Positions 11,201-20,226 are shown, counted from the first letter of the stretch. The stretch: DNA of 64,000 bases from Pseudidiomarina indica (GCF_900104245.1 NZ_FMXN01000011.1:17403-81402); one strand, 5' to 3'. Notes: a model not told the origin generated them from the sequence alone. Numbers and translations are program-made.

Positions 11201-11512
11201 ACGGTCCAATTCCAACGCACAGTTCAGCGCAGTTTGCCCGCCCATGGTAGGGAGGACGGCATCGGGACGCTCAACCTCAATAATTTTTGCCACCACTTCC
11301 CAATGGATGGGCTCGATATAGGTGACGTCGGCCATTTCTGGGTCCGTCATAATGGTGGCAGGGTTGGAGTTTACCAAAATCACCCGGTAACCTTCTTCAC
11401 GCAGTGCCTTACAGGCTTGTGCGCCGGAATAGTCGAACTCACAGGCTTGGCCGATAACAATCGGACCCGCACCTAAAATGAGAATACTTTTTATATCGGT
11501 ACGTTTTGGCAT
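8288..11512 (-). CDS. carB: Carbamoyl-phosphate synthase large subunit
   Basis: 1074 residues, near the 1073 of E. coli. Makes carbamoyl phosphate from ammonia, bicarbonate and two ATP for pyrimidine and arginine synthesis. Two homologous ATP-grasp halves are visible (first with [15 protein letters not shown] and [14 protein letters not shown]; second with [14 protein letters not shown] and [14 protein letters not shown]). A C-terminal allosteric MGS domain follows ([13 protein letters not shown]). It starts 2 bases after the carA stop. Confidence 0.98.
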   Translation of the reverse strand: MPKRTDIKSILILGAGPIVIGQACEFDYSGAQACKALREEGYRVILVNSNPATIMTDPEMADVTYIEPIHWEVVAKIIEVERPDAVLPTMGGQTALNCALELDRQGVLAKYGVEMIGANADAIDKAEDRSRFDKAMKAIGLETPNAKIAHNLAEAYAIQEEFGFPLIIRPSFTMGGTGGGIAYNREEFEEICRRGLDLSPTKELLIDQSLIGWKEYEMEVVRDRNDNCIIVCTIENFDPMGIHTGDSITVAPAQTLTDREYQLMRDAAMAVLREIGVETGGSNVQFGVCPDTGRMVIIEMNPRVSRSSALASKATGFPIAKIAAKLAVGYTLDELANEITGGATPASFEPALDYVVTKIPRFNFEKFPGCNDRLTTQMKSVGEVMAIGRNQQESLQKALRGLEIGVSGFDPMVDLDDPEARGKVIRELKEPGAERIFYIADAFRLGMTVREVFELTRIDEWYLIQIEEIVTLEEEIQQLGMAGLDGRTMRLLKRKGFADKRIADLLDVAEAEVRRRRHELGIHPVYKRVDTCAAEFHSDTAYMYSTYDEECEAAPSDREKIMVIGGGPNRIGQGIEFDYCCVHASLALREDGYETIMVNCNPETVSTDYDTSDRLYFEPITLEDVLEIVRVERPKGVIVQYGGQTPLKLARELEANGVPIIGTSPDAIDRAEDRERFQSAVRRLGLQQPENATVTKVDEALREAERIGYPLVVRPSYVLGGRAMEIVYDEVDLTRYLTDAVKVSNSAPVLLDRFLDNAIEVDVDAVCDGAEVLIGGIMQHIEQAGVHSGDSACSLPPYSLSPEIQDQLREQMRKLAFELGVNGLMNAQFALQGDNIFLIEVNPRAARTVPFVSKATGVPLAKIAARVMVGQSLAQQGYTEEVIPPYYSVKEVVIPFAKFQGVDPIRGPEMRSTGEVMGVGETFEEAYAKANLGAGEALAKAGKALLSVRDSDKERLPELARGLVELGFTLEATRGTATLLNDAGFACSVVNKLQEGRPNIVDAVKNGEYSYIINTVEGRQAIEDSVYIRREALLNKVTYTTTLNAAFATVKANSADDRARVNSLQSLHKRVLEQ

Positions 11513-11514
11513 AA

Positions 11515-12654
11515 TTATTGGCTCATCAATTCAATAAAGTGGTCAAATAATGGTGCGGCATCATTCGGGCCTGGGCTCGCTTCAGGGTGCCCTTGAAAAC
11601 CAAAGGCTTTCACATCGGTCCGCTCAATCCCCTGCAAGGTGCCATCAAATAATGATTTATGCGTCGCCTTAACGTTGGCTGGCAAGCTTGCTTCATCCAC
11701 GGCGAAGCCATGGTTTTGGCTGGTAATCATCACCCGACCAGTGGCTAAATCTTGCACTGGGTGGTTTGCACCATGATGACCACGCTTCATCCGCATGGTT
11801 TTCGCGCCACTGGCGAGGGCTAACAATTGATGGCCTAAACAGATACCAAATACCGGAATCTGAGCAGCTAATATTTCTTGAATGGCTGAAATCGCATAAT
11901 CACAGGCGGCAGGGTCACCCGGGCCGTTGGATAAAAACACACCGTCAGGTTGCAAGGCCAACACGTCGGCAGCAGGCGTTTGTGCCGGTACTACGGTCAC
12001 TTTACAGCCCCGCTCTGCCAGCATGCGTAAAATATTCCACTTGCAGCCAAAGTCATAAGCAACCACATGGAACTTCGGGTCGGTTAATTCGCCAAAGCCT
12101 TGGCCGAGTTGCCAACAGGTGCTAGTCCACTCAATGGGGGTGCGCACGGTTACTTCTTTAGCTAAATCAACACCATCAAGGCCAGCAAACTCTTGGGCCA
12201 GCTTGAGTGCTTGTGCCACATCAATATCGCCCGCCATAATGCACCCGCCCATTGCACCTTTTTCACGCAAAATGCGGGTCAACTTACGGGTATCGATATC
12301 GGCAATCCCCACCACATCTCGTTGCCGCAAATAGTCACCTAAAGATTGTTCGCGACGGAAGTTACTTGCTTTTAAGGATAACTCACGAATGATAATGCCT
12401 TTCGCCCAAACGCGATTGGATTCATCATCTTCTGGATTGGTGCCGTAGTTGCCGATGTGGGGATAAGTGAAAGTAATGAGTTGTTCTGCATAGGAGGGGT
12501 CTGTCAACATTTCTTGATAACCGGTCATGGCGGTGTTAAAAACAACTTCGCCGACTGCGGTTCCGCCGGCCCCAATGGCCGTGCCATAAAAAACAGTCCC
12601 ATCCGCAAGAACCAAAATGGCTTTGCTTGCTGAGTGGCTCGCTAGAATTCCCAA
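11515..12654 (-). CDS. carA: Carbamoyl-phosphate synthase small (glutaminase) subunit
   Basis: 379 residues from a TTG start at 12654, chosen because GGAGG lies 6 bases before it and because this length matches the family (E. coli 382). A longer frame upstream runs through the attenuator hairpin and is unlikely to be translated as carA. The class I amidotransferase domain shows the oxyanion loop SNGPGDP, the catalytic Cys in [13 protein letters not shown], and the His/Glu pair in [11 protein letters not shown]. It feeds ammonia to CarB. Confidence 0.96.
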   Translation of the reverse strand: MGILASHSASKAILVLADGTVFYGTAIGAGGTAVGEVVFNTAMTGYQEMLTDPSYAEQLITFTYPHIGNYGTNPEDDESNRVWAKGIIIRELSLKASNFRREQSLGDYLRQRDVVGIADIDTRKLTRILREKGAMGGCIMAGDIDVAQALKLAQEFAGLDGVDLAKEVTVRTPIEWTSTCWQLGQGFGELTDPKFHVVAYDFGCKWNILRMLAERGCKVTVVPAQTPAADVLALQPDGVFLSNGPGDPAACDYAISAIQEILAAQIPVFGICLGHQLLALASGAKTMRMKRGHHGANHPVQDLATGRVMITSQNHGFAVDEASLPANVKATHKSLFDGTLQGIERTDVKAFGFQGHPEASPGPNDAAPLFDHFIELMSQ

Positions 12655-12671
12655 GGTGAACCTCCGTACAT

Positions 12672-12706
12672 AAAAAAACGGGTGAATCAAAAATGAGTTC
12701 CCCGTT
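12672..12706 (-). promoter_or_regulatory. Attenuator-like hairpin in the carAB leader
   Basis: On the minus strand AACGGG (12701-12706) pairs with CCCGTT (12677-12682), with further imperfect pairing inside. The stem runs directly into seven T residues. It ends about 6 bases before the carA Shine-Dalgarno sequence. A rho-independent terminator between promoter and SD is the layout of an attenuator. The regulating signal (pyrimidines, arginine or other) cannot be told from this sequence. Confidence 0.62.
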
Positions 12707-12823
12707 GATTACCTTGCACCAGCGTCGGATTTCCAGAGTTTGTTGACCACCTGTTAGCCGGCTCTGAATACCAGTGGAGTGCGCGTTTCAGCTTGCCCGA
12801 AATGTAACTGGCAAATTGGCGGT

Positions 12824-12852
12824 ATTCTACAGAAAAGCAGGCGTTTCGTAAA
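12824..12852 (-). promoter_or_regulatory. Probable sigma-70 promoter for carAB
   Basis: On the minus strand TTTACG (12847-12852), a 17-base spacer and TAGAAT (12824-12829). The -10 matches 5 of 6 positions and the -35 is weaker. It lies between dapB and carA and would give a leader of roughly 165 bases containing the hairpin at 12672-12706. Confidence 0.5.
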
Positions 12853-12879
12853 CCAAAAATTCATTCTTTCGGGAGATTA

Positions 12880-13701
12880 TTACAGCGGTTTCATTCCTTG
12901 TGCCAGTTGTTGCAACTGGGTTTCTAACTGGAGCATATCCGCCATCCCATAGAGTCCAGCAGGCTGCCCTTGTAACCACAACGCAGCTTGTAGTGCCCCT
13001 TGGGCAAACACACGCCGATTGCTGACGCGGTGAGTTAACTCCAAGCGCTCCCCTGCATGCGCCAACATCACCGTATGCTCACCAATGATATCAGCGGCAC
13101 GAATCACCGAAAAGCCAATCGACCCCGACTTACGGACACCCTCTGCACGCACGCCAGCGCTGATCTCAGACAGCGTATGACCGCGGCCTGCTGCCGCGCT
13201 TTCGCCTAATGCAATAGCGGTGCCAGAGGGACCATCGCGTTTGGCACTGTGATGGGCTTCAATCACTTCAATGTCTGTATCAGGCAACACCGCTGCCGCC
13301 AGTTGCACTAGATGGCGCAATAAAGTAATTCCCACGCTAGTATTGGCCGCATAAAGCACTGGGATATGCTGCGCAGCGTCTTGCAGGTATTGTTGCTGTG
13401 TCGCCGTTAAACCTGTGGTACACACCACAATAGCAACGCCCAGTCGTTTGGCTAAGGCTACATTGTCTGCTAAAGCTTGAGGAAGCGAAAAGTCGATCAA
13501 CACATCAACTTGTTCTGGCTGCACTTCGTGCGCATATTGAAAGCGAACTCCGCCATTCGCTAGATTTGGGTAAATGGGCTCCCCATAGCGGGCTGACTGC
13601 TGACTCACCAGCGCTGCGGTCACTCGCACATCAAAGTAGCGGGCGTGCCGAATGATTGCTTGCCCCATTCGCCCTGTCGCACCAATAATACCAAGCTTCA
13701 T
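12880..13701 (-). CDS. dapB: 4-hydroxy-tetrahydrodipicolinate reductase
   Basis: 273 residues, the typical length. NAD(P)H-dependent step of the diaminopimelate/lysine pathway, supplying peptidoglycan. The Rossmann motif GATGRMGQ is at residues 8-15. The family signature EAHHSAKRDGPSGTA, with its catalytic His pair and Lys, lies near residue 150. It is upstream of carAB, an order seen in many gammaproteobacteria, but the 225-base gap with its own promoter suggests carAB is controlled separately. Confidence 0.97.
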   Translation of the reverse strand: MKLGIIGATGRMGQAIIRHARYFDVRVTAALVSQQSARYGEPIYPNLANGGVRFQYAHEVQPEQVDVLIDFSLPQALADNVALAKRLGVAIVVCTTGLTATQQQYLQDAAQHIPVLYAANTSVGITLLRHLVQLAAAVLPDTDIEVIEAHHSAKRDGPSGTAIALGESAAAGRGHTLSEISAGVRAEGVRKSGSIGFSVIRAADIIGEHTVMLAHAGERLELTHRVSNRRVFAQGALQAALWLQGQPAGLYGMADMLQLETQLQQLAQGMKPL

Positions 13702-13718
13702 AACTGTGTTTACTTCCT

Positions 13719-14930
13719 TTAGGTTTCTGCTGCAACGGCTTGCTTGTTCCGTCCTAAGACCACGGCAACGGCCATATCACCCGTTACATTGGTGGTGGTA
13801 CGAGCCATATCAATCACCCGATCAATGGCTGCAATAAAGGCGATACCTTCCAACGGTAACCCGACTGCATTCAAGGTTACCGTTAACATCACCATTGCCG
13901 TTCCCGGCACACCCGCAGTGCCCACGGACGCCAGGGTCGCAGTAAAGGTAATGATGAGGTAGTCCGCCCAGTCTAGCGGAATCCCGTAGATTTGTGCAAT
14001 AAAGATTGCCGCAATTGCAGGATAAATCCCACCGCAGCCATCCATATTGATGGTCGCCCCCAACGGCAACACAAAACTGGCGTACTCTTTTTGCACCCCC
14101 AAGCGCTCGGTGATGGCTTGATGCGCGGCCGGAATCGTCCCAAAGCTGCTACAGGTCGTAAACGCGACCAGTTGCGCGGAAAAAACGGACTTAAAGAAAA
14201 ACCACGGGGACATCCCCGCCAACCGCACCATGGCGCCATAAACAAACACAATGTGAAGGAAACAGGCTAAATAGATAGCGCCGATAAAAGCCGCTAGAGG
14301 GGTTAAACTTGATAGCCCATAATGGCCCACAACCCAAGCCATCAAGCCTAACACCCCTAACGGAGTTAACTCTAAAACCATTTTAGTGATGCGGTACATT
14401 ACCTGGGCGCCAGCTTTCATCACATCAGCCAAGGGTTTTGCGGTATCCCCTAACTGTTGCAAGGCCACCCCTACCAAAGCCGCGAACACAACAATCTGAA
14501 TCACATTGCCTTCTGCCAACGCTTGAATGGGATTGGTTGGAATAAAGTTCAGGAATACTTCAGTGACGCTGGGGATAACTTTCGGTTGATAATCGCTCAC
14601 CGCCACCAAATCAGGCGATGGCGTAATCTCAAGCAATTGGCCCACAGTGAGCCCAATAATGCTCGCAATCACCGCTGTTAATAAAAATAAGCCGATGGTC
14701 TGGGCACCAATTTTGCCAGCTTTCCCACCCTGGCCGAGCTGCAGCATCGAGCTCACAATCGCAAAAAAGATGAGTGGGGCAACCAACATGCGTAACGCAT
14801 TGATGAACAAGGTCCCCAGCGGGCGCAGGCTTTCTGCTACTTCGGGGTGGATCACCCCCACGGCAACGCCTAAAACGAATGCACCTAGCACTCGCTGCCA
14901 AAATGGAATCGCAAACCAAGCTTTTAGCAT
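13719..14930 (-). CDS. Dicarboxylate/amino acid:cation symporter (DAACS/GltP family)
   Basis: 403 residues; a multi-span inner-membrane secondary transporter of the glutamate/C4-dicarboxylate family. It begins with an amphipathic stretch and FWQRVLGAFVLGVAVGV. The conserved HP1/TM7/HP2 core is visible in TCSSFGTIPAAHQA (serine-rich loop), LPLGATINMDGCGG (cation/substrate site), and VGTAGVPGTAMVMLT followed by DRVIDMARTTTNVTGD. The last motif contains the substrate-contacting Asp, Arg and Asn. Substrate (glutamate, aspartate, serine or dicarboxylate) is not decided by these motifs. It ends 17 bases before dapB. Confidence 0.92.
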   Translation of the reverse strand: MLKAWFAIPFWQRVLGAFVLGVAVGVIHPEVAESLRPLGTLFINALRMLVAPLIFFAIVSSMLQLGQGGKAGKIGAQTIGLFLLTAVIASIIGLTVGQLLEITPSPDLVAVSDYQPKVIPSVTEVFLNFIPTNPIQALAEGNVIQIVVFAALVGVALQQLGDTAKPLADVMKAGAQVMYRITKMVLELTPLGVLGLMAWVVGHYGLSSLTPLAAFIGAIYLACFLHIVFVYGAMVRLAGMSPWFFFKSVFSAQLVAFTTCSSFGTIPAAHQAITERLGVQKEYASFVLPLGATINMDGCGGIYPAIAAIFIAQIYGIPLDWADYLIITFTATLASVGTAGVPGTAMVMLTVTLNAVGLPLEGIAFIAAIDRVIDMARTTTNVTGDMAVAVVLGRNKQAVAAET

Positions 14931-15001
14931 AAATCCTCAAATCAATCATCGACGTGAAATTTCCCGAGAATGCATTGTAAAGCCTTCGTACGCGATGCCT
15001 T

Positions 15002-15039
15002 AGTCCAATTTGGACTGACATATAACATGGTGATAAAAT
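15002..15039 (+). promoter_or_regulatory. Promoter of the guanidinium exporter, with a palindrome over the -35
   Basis: TTGGAC (15010-15015), an 18-base spacer and TAAAAT (15034-15039) form a good sigma-70 promoter. It would start transcription just before the first riboswitch hairpin. A perfect 7-bp inverted repeat with a single central base (AGTCCAA-T-TTGGACT, 15002-15016) covers the -35 element and could be an operator. Confidence 0.6.
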
Positions 15040-15046
15040 ACGACGA

Positions 15047-15109
15047 GGAGGACGGCCTCCCCCATCCAATCATGGGCCCAAAGGTGGGAGACTGCCAGGA
15101 CGACCTGGC
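15047..15109 (+). promoter_or_regulatory. Guanidine-II riboswitch (mini-ykkC)
   Basis: Two short GC hairpins each carry the diagnostic ACGR tetraloop. The first is GGAGG-ACGG-CCTCC (15047-15060) and the second is GCCAGG-ACGA-CCTGGC (15094-15109). They are separated by a 33-base linker that can itself form CCCAT/ATGGG (15061-15076). The second hairpin ends about 10 bases before the AAGGAG ribosome-binding site. This is the architecture of the guanidine-II class, in which each loop binds one guanidinium and the loops kiss. The downstream gene is a guanidinium exporter, its usual target. The hairpins are seen directly; ligand and mechanism are inferred from the class. Confidence 0.92.
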
Positions 15110-15131
15110 GATTCAACACAAGGAGTATCCA

Positions 15132-15446
15132 ATGGCTTGGATCATGTTGTTTATCGCCGGACTATTTGAAGTTGTCTGGGCATTTTTTATGAAGCAGTCC
15201 GATGGTTTCACCCGTCCCCTCGCGAGTATCATCACCATTATTACCATGTTGATTAGCTTTTGGTTATTGGCGCTGGCAATGCGCACCATTCCCTTAGGTG
15301 CGGCCTACACCATCTGGACAGGTATCGGCGCAGTCGGAGCGTTTATCGCAGGAATTTGGTTGCTTGGTGAGCCCATTACGCCCCTGCGCATTCTCGCAGC
15401 GGCGTTGATTGTGAGTGGGCTGATTCTGATGAAATTAACCAGTTAA
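15132..15446 (+). CDS. gdx: Guanidinium exporter (SMR family, SugE/Gdx)
   Basis: 104 residues and four membrane helices; a dual-topology SMR dimer that exports guanidinium in exchange for protons. All five residues lining the binding site in characterised Gdx proteins are present: Glu13, Trp16, Ser42, Tyr59 and Trp62. This supports the guanidinium-specific subtype rather than a Qac drug exporter. I chose the ATG at 15132 for its AAGGAG site; a longer upstream frame would translate the riboswitch and is rejected. The last 4 bases overlap the convergent M48 gene. Confidence 0.95.
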   Translation: MAWIMLFIAGLFEVVWAFFMKQSDGFTRPLASIITIITMLISFWLLALAMRTIPLGAAYTIWTGIGAVGAFIAGIWLLGEPITPLRILAAALIVSGLILMKLTS

Positions 15447-16258
15447 AGAGAACAGATAGGAGTGCGCCGTGCTGCCCGCGCTTGTTCGTACAGGCTTTGC
15501 AGACGCGGCGCATAAGCTTCAATTGCGGCAATCCGCGATTGTGGGGATGGATGCGTGGAAAGAAACTCTGGCGTCCCATTTCCTCCCAAGTTTGCCATAT
15601 TACGCCAAAGATTAGCTGCCTCAGCGGGTTGATAGCCAGCTGCCGCCATATAATCCATGCCAAGCTGATCCGATTCGCTTTCATGCACGCGTGAATAAGG
15701 AAGTAAAATACCGACTTGCGCCCCCACTCCTAAAGCAGCCATGGCTATCGCGGTGGTATTCGAATCCAATCGATCAGCAGCCAAAATCGCTCCTAATTGC
15801 AAACCTAATCCCACGGCCATTTCATTCGACATCCGTTCATTGCCGTGGTCAGCAATCACGTGCCCAATTTCATGACCGATCACCGCCGCTAATTGATGCG
15901 CGTTTTCAGTCACGGCCAAGAGCCCTGTGTACACACCAATGTTTTCACCGGGTAGTGCGAAAGCGTTCACTTGCTCACTTTCGAAGACCGTCACTTCCCA
16001 CTGCTTGTCACGCCAAGGGGAAGGCAGCACTGCAATTAAATCATCGGTAATGCACTGGACATAACGAACAACGTTGGCATCACTACTGACTTTTTCCTGC
16101 TGTTTTAACTCAGCGTAACTGGTGTCGCCAAGACTCGCCAATTGGCCGCTGGAAAATAGCATAAGCTGCTTCCTCCCGGTGGGCGATTGAGTGCAAGCAG
16201 TCACCACTGTCACACTCACCAAAGCAGTCATTAGTAATATTTTCCATCGGCTTATCAT
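15443..16258 (-). CDS. M48-family zinc metalloprotease, lipoprotein
   Basis: 271 residues. The N-terminus MISRWKILLMTALVSVTVV ends in TAC, a lipoprotein signal with Cys22 as probable lipidation site. The zinc motif HEIGH is near residue 130 and the third ligand is probably in ESESDQLGMDYM. This is the YggG/LoiP-like branch of M48 proteases, which act in the periplasm or outer membrane on misfolded envelope proteins. It starts 8 bases after the dnaJ stop, so it probably joins the dnaK-dnaJ heat-shock unit. Confidence 0.88.
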   Translation of the reverse strand: MISRWKILLMTALVSVTVVTACTQSPTGRKQLMLFSSGQLASLGDTSYAELKQQEKVSSDANVVRYVQCITDDLIAVLPSPWRDKQWEVTVFESEQVNAFALPGENIGVYTGLLAVTENAHQLAAVIGHEIGHVIADHGNERMSNEMAVGLGLQLGAILAADRLDSNTTAIAMAALGVGAQVGILLPYSRVHESESDQLGMDYMAAAGYQPAEAANLWRNMANLGGNGTPEFLSTHPSPQSRIAAIEAYAPRLQSLYEQARAARRTPICSL

Positions 16259-16266
16259 GGCATCTC

Positions 16267-17400
16267 CTAGCCGCGCAAATCATCGAAGAACTTGCGCACC
16301 CCGTCAAAAAAACCTTTTTCTTTTGGGCGGTAACGGGCGGCTTCTTCTCCCGTTCCCATCGATTCTTCAAGCTCACGCAGTAAGGTGCGTTGTTGCTCAG
16401 AAAGGTTCACCGGTGTTTCAATCACGACTTTACAAATCAAATCACCAACAGCACCTGAGCGCACCGACTTCACCCCTTTGCCACGGAGGCGGAAGAGCTT
16501 CCCTGTTTGGGTTTCGGCCGGCACCTTCAACATCACTTTACCATCTAATGTCGGGACTTCAATATCACCGCCCAGGGCCGCTCGAGTAAAGCTTAATGGC
16601 ACCTCACAGTATAAGTTATCTCCGTCACGGACGAAAATCGAATGCTCACGGACATGTACCTGAACATAGAGGTCACCTGCAGGAGCCCCCATTTCACCCG
16701 CTTCCCCCTCTCCGGCCAAGCGAATTCGATCGCCTGAATCCACCCCCGCTGGAATCTTCACCGAGAGTGTTTTAGTGCGCTCTACGCGGCCTTCACCATG
16801 GCACGTCCGGCACGGGTCTTTGACCACTTTGCCACGTCCACGACAATGTGGACAGGTTTGCTGGACTGCGAAAAAGCCTTGCCGTATTTGAATATGACCT
16901 GAGCCATGACAATGACCACAGGTATCTACACTGCTGCCAGATTTTGCACCACTGCCATCACAGTCATCACAGGTGCTCAATTTGGGAATCCGCAGTTCCA
17001 CTTCTTTGCCGCGAACAGCTTCTTCCAGGCTGAGCTCAAGGTTGTAGCGTAAATCCGCCCCCCGTTGAGGTTGTGCACGACCGCGGCGGCCGCCACCAAA
17101 AATGTCACCGAACACGTCACCAAAAATATCGGCGAAATCTGCTGCGCCAGCCCCGCCAAAGCCGCCTTGCCCTTGCTCGAAAGCTGCATGACCATATTGG
17201 TCATAAGCGGCGCGTTTTTGTGGATCAGAAAGCACTTCATACGCTGCTCGAACTTCTTTGAACTTTTGCTCTAGCTCTTTATCACCCTTGGTTCGGTCGG
17301 GGTGATACTTCATCGCCAATTTTTTATAGGCTTTCTTGATGTCGCGTTCGCTGGCATCTCTGCTGACGCCCAACACTTCATATAAATCTATTTTCGACAT
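16267..17400 (-). CDS. dnaJ: Chaperone DnaJ
   Basis: 377 residues. J domain (residues 1-70) with HPD at 33-35; a Gly/Phe-rich linker ([19 protein letters not shown]); a zinc region with four CxxCxGxG-type repeats ([32 protein letters not shown]); then the C-terminal substrate and dimer domains. It stimulates DnaK ATPase and delivers clients. It lies 109 bases downstream of dnaK with a hairpin between, and is followed closely by the M48 protease gene. Confidence 0.98.
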   Translation of the reverse strand: MSKIDLYEVLGVSRDASERDIKKAYKKLAMKYHPDRTKGDKELEQKFKEVRAAYEVLSDPQKRAAYDQYGHAAFEQGQGGFGGAGAADFADIFGDVFGDIFGGGRRGRAQPQRGADLRYNLELSLEEAVRGKEVELRIPKLSTCDDCDGSGAKSGSSVDTCGHCHGSGHIQIRQGFFAVQQTCPHCRGRGKVVKDPCRTCHGEGRVERTKTLSVKIPAGVDSGDRIRLAGEGEAGEMGAPAGDLYVQVHVREHSIFVRDGDNLYCEVPLSFTRAALGGDIEVPTLDGKVMLKVPAETQTGKLFRLRGKGVKSVRSGAVGDLICKVVIETPVNLSEQQRTLLRELEESMGTGEEAARYRPKEKGFFDGVRKFFDDLRG

Positions 17401-17444
17401 AATACGTTGTATTCCACGTTCCTTAACTCCACGCCTGATACGAG

Positions 17445-17479
17445 CACACGGAGGTTACCGCAGTGGCAACCCCCGTGTG
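17445..17479 (-). repeat. Hairpin between dnaK and dnaJ
   Basis: CACACGG (17445-17451) pairs with CCGTGTG (17473-17479), with a further inner GGTT/AACC stem. There is no T tract on the minus strand, so it is more likely an RNA-processing or partial-termination structure than a full terminator. Confidence 0.5.
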
Positions 17480-17509
17480 TTTCAGTTCAGACACCCGGTG
17501 GGCGTGCGA

Positions 17510-19417
17510 TTATTTCTTTCCGTCTTTGACTTCTTCAAACTCAGCGTCAACCACGTCACCGTCCACTGGCTGCTCATTGCTACCACTGTCGGTTGTTGTC
17601 TGCTGGGCTTGTGCGGCTTCCATTAATTTGCCAGAAGCTTCAATCAACGCCTGCTGCTTCGCCTCAATCTCGTCTTTGTCTGTGCCTTTGAGCGCAGTTT
17701 CTAAATCACTCACTGCAGTTTCAATGGCTTCTTTATCCGCTGCTGCTAACGCATCACCAACTTCCGTCAGTTGCTTGCGGGTTGCATGCACAAGCGCATC
17801 GGCTTGGTTACGCACTTGCACCAGCTCTTCAAACTTACGGTCATCTTCAGCATGAGCTTCGGCATCGCGAACCATCTTCTCGACTTCTTCATCACTTAAG
17901 CCAGACGAAGCTTTGATGGTAATTTGCTGCTCTTTCCCGGTATCTTTGTCTTTCGCAGATACATGTAAAATACCGTCAGCATCAATATCAAAGGTCACTT
18001 CAATTTGTGGCGTGCCACGTGATGCTGGGCGAATGCCTTCTAAGTTAAATTGACCCAGTGACTTGTTATCTGCGGCGCGTTTACGCTCACCTTGCAGTAC
18101 ATGCACAGTTACCGCTGACTGGTTATCTTCCGCCGTTGAGAACACTTGCGATTGTTTGGTTGGAATCGTGGTGTTCTTCTCAATCAACTTGGTCATCACG
18201 CCACCCATGGTTTCAATCCCGAGCGACAGTGGGGTCACGTCTAACAACAAGACATCTTTCACATCCCCTTGCAGGACCCCTGCTTGAACCGCTGCACCAA
18301 CAGCAACTGCTTCATCTGGGTTCACGTCACGACGTGGCTCTTTGCCAAAGAAGTCAGTCACTACTTGCTGCACTTTCGGCATCCGCGTTTGACCACCCAC
18401 CAGAATGATATCGTTGATATCACTCACTGAGAGGTCAGCATCTGCTAATGCTTGCTTCACTGGCTCCAGTGTTTTAGCAATCATGTCTTCCACGAGCGAC
18501 TCTAACTTAGCGCGCGTTACTTTAATGGCTAAGTGCTTAGGACCCGTTGCATCCGCGGTAATATAAGGTAAGTTCACCTCGGTTTGCTGAGCCGACGATA
18601 ACTCAATCTTGGCTTTCTCCGCAGCTTCTTTTAAGCGCTGCATTGCCAACGGATCTTTACGCAAGTCAATGCCTTGGTCTTTCTGGAATTGCTCTACCAA
18701 GTACGTGATTAAACGGTTATCGAAGTCTTCACCACCTAAGTGGGTGTCTCCGTTCGTTGCAAGTACTTCAAAAGTATGGTCGCCATCAACTTCATCAATT
18801 TCGATAATTGAGATGTCGAAGGTTCCACCCCCTAAGTCATAAACCGCAATCACGTTATCGCCTTTCTTCTTGTCTAAACCGTAGGCTAACGCTGCTGCAG
18901 TCGGCTCGTTAATAATCCGCTTGACTTCTAAACCAGCAATACGACCTGCGTCTTTCGTTGCTTGACGCTGTGCATCGTTAAAATAAGCCGGTACGGTGAT
19001 GACTGCTTCGGTCACTTTTTCGCCTAAAAAGTCTTCCGCAGTTTTCTTCATTTTTTTCAAAACTTCAGCAGAAATCTGTGGTGGTGCTTTTTTCTCATCA
19101 CCAATTTGGATCCACGCATCACCGTTATCAGCGCCAACAATTTTGAATGGCATGATACTCAGGTCACGCTGCACTTCTTCGTCTTGGAAGCGGCGACCAA
19201 TCAACCGCTTGATAGCAAAGAGTGTTTTGTCCGCGTTAGTCACCGCCTGACGTTTTGCTGGCGCGCCAACTAACACTTCACCTTCATCGGTGTATGCGAC
19301 AACTGAAGGAGTTGTACGATCCCCTTCCGCATTTTCAATAACGCGTGGTTTATCCCCATCAAGTACAGCTACACAAGAGTTCGTTGTACCTAAGTCGATT
19401 CCAATAATTTTACCCAT
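17510..19417 (-). CDS. dnaK: Chaperone DnaK (Hsp70)
   Basis: 635 residues. The nucleotide-binding domain (1 to about 385) begins [16 protein letters not shown] and contains [14 protein letters not shown] and [10 protein letters not shown]. The interdomain linker [18 protein letters not shown] leads into the substrate-binding domain and a helical lid, which ends with the acidic tail [12 protein letters not shown]. Works with DnaJ and GrpE in folding and in control of sigma-32. Transcribed from a sigma-32 promoter just upstream. Confidence 0.98.
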   Translation of the reverse strand: MGKIIGIDLGTTNSCVAVLDGDKPRVIENAEGDRTTPSVVAYTDEGEVLVGAPAKRQAVTNADKTLFAIKRLIGRRFQDEEVQRDLSIMPFKIVGADNGDAWIQIGDEKKAPPQISAEVLKKMKKTAEDFLGEKVTEAVITVPAYFNDAQRQATKDAGRIAGLEVKRIINEPTAAALAYGLDKKKGDNVIAVYDLGGGTFDISIIEIDEVDGDHTFEVLATNGDTHLGGEDFDNRLITYLVEQFQKDQGIDLRKDPLAMQRLKEAAEKAKIELSSAQQTEVNLPYITADATGPKHLAIKVTRAKLESLVEDMIAKTLEPVKQALADADLSVSDINDIILVGGQTRMPKVQQVVTDFFGKEPRRDVNPDEAVAVGAAVQAGVLQGDVKDVLLLDVTPLSLGIETMGGVMTKLIEKNTTIPTKQSQVFSTAEDNQSAVTVHVLQGERKRAADNKSLGQFNLEGIRPASRGTPQIEVTFDIDADGILHVSAKDKDTGKEQQITIKASSGLSDEEVEKMVRDAEAHAEDDRKFEELVQVRNQADALVHATRKQLTEVGDALAAADKEAIETAVSDLETALKGTDKDEIEAKQQALIEASGKLMEAAQAQQTTTDSGSNEQPVDGDVVDAEFEEVKDGKK

Positions 19418-19463
19418 GATCCATCTCCAACATCTGAATCTAAAAAACTGTGTGTTAACACAA

Positions 19464-19491
19464 ATATGGGGTGGATTTTTGGCTTTTCAAC
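19464..19491 (-). promoter_or_regulatory. Sigma-32-type heat-shock promoter for dnaK
   Basis: On the minus strand GTTGAAA (19485-19491), a 13-base spacer and CCCCATAT (19464-19471), the last a full match to CCCCATNT. It is about 47 bases upstream of the dnaK ATG and within the grpE-dnaK gap. Confidence 0.88.
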
Positions 19492-19510
19492 ACCCCTTGT
19501 GTGGTTATTC

Positions 19511-20107
19511 CTAATTTTTTACGACCATTACCATTGCTGGGCGCAATAAGCGACCGCTTAAGGTGTACCCTTTCTGCATCACTGCGAGTAAGGTATTGTT
19601 TTCCTGTTCTGTGGACGGCTGCATGGCCATTGCTTCATGCAACTCAGGATTAAACACGTCGCCCACTTCACCGACCGGCTCAACACCAAACTTACTCAAC
19701 GTACTGAGAAGGTTTTTGTGAGTTAATTCAATTCCTTCCAAAAAGGCTTGATTCATCTCTTCGGCTTGCTGCGCAACCTCTAACGCACGCTCCAAGTTAT
19801 CCACTGTTGTGAGCAGCTCATGAGCAAATTTCTCCAACGCAAATTTGTGGGCTTTTTCTACATCTTGAGCGGCGCGGCGACGCACATTTTCCATTTCTGC
19901 CACAGCGCGAATGGTCCGATCGTTCGCCTCTTCTACCCGTTGTTCCGCTTGACTCAGAGCTAACTCAAGTTCACCGATACGCTGCTCCGCCGAATCCATG
20001 ACCGGCTGTTCTGCTGCTGCGCTGGTGGCGTCAACTTGTGGCTCCACAGTTGCTTGCGGTTGCTGCTCTTCCATTGGCGGGGTTGAATTGTCTTTGGTCA
20101 TCGTCAC
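19511..20107 (-). CDS. grpE: Nucleotide exchange factor GrpE
   Basis: 198 residues, the usual length. A long N-terminal coiled coil (residues about 30-100, AEQRIGELELALSQAEQRVEEAND) precedes a four-helix bundle and beta domain. The family signature GVEPVGEVGDVFNPELHEA lies near residue 140. It exchanges ADP on DnaK. It precedes dnaK in the same direction with a 93-base gap that holds a separate dnaK promoter. Confidence 0.97.
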   Translation of the reverse strand: MTMTKDNSTPPMEEQQPQATVEPQVDATSAAAEQPVMDSAEQRIGELELALSQAEQRVEEANDRTIRAVAEMENVRRRAAQDVEKAHKFALEKFAHELLTTVDNLERALEVAQQAEEMNQAFLEGIELTHKNLLSTLSKFGVEPVGEVGDVFNPELHEAMAMQPSTEQENNTLLAVMQKGYTLSGRLLRPAMVMVVKN

Positions 20108-20170
20108 TTACTCTTGGTTGAAATTCACTAATGAACACGAATGTGTTGTGATATAACTATGCTGTTGCCA

Positions 20171-20199
20171 GTTATGGGGTCGGCTGGTGGTGATTCAAG
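20171..20199 (-). promoter_or_regulatory. Sigma-32-type heat-shock promoter for grpE
   Basis: On the minus strand CTTGAAT (20193-20199; 6 of 7), a 13-base spacer and CCCCATAA (20172-20179; 7 of 8). It lies about 63 bases before the grpE start, in the divergent grpE/nadK gap. Confidence 0.85.
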
Positions 20200-20226
20200 T
20201 CATCAGCCCAAAAAAAGGAAAAATAT

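Noticed and set aside
12855..12870. Possible ArgR box upstream of carAB (TGAATTTTT on the minus strand)
   Set aside because: Only the left half matches; the right half does not resemble ATTCA, so I do not call it.
14629..15069. 146-residue open frame on the minus strand over the riboswitch and symporter start
   Set aside because: It lies antisense to the riboswitch and overlaps the symporter gene in another frame; Arg/Pro/Cys-rich composition is typical of a shadow frame.
14970..15131. N-terminal extension of the guanidinium exporter
   Set aside because: It would translate the riboswitch hairpins; the ATG at 15132 has a proper Shine-Dalgarno and gives the family length.
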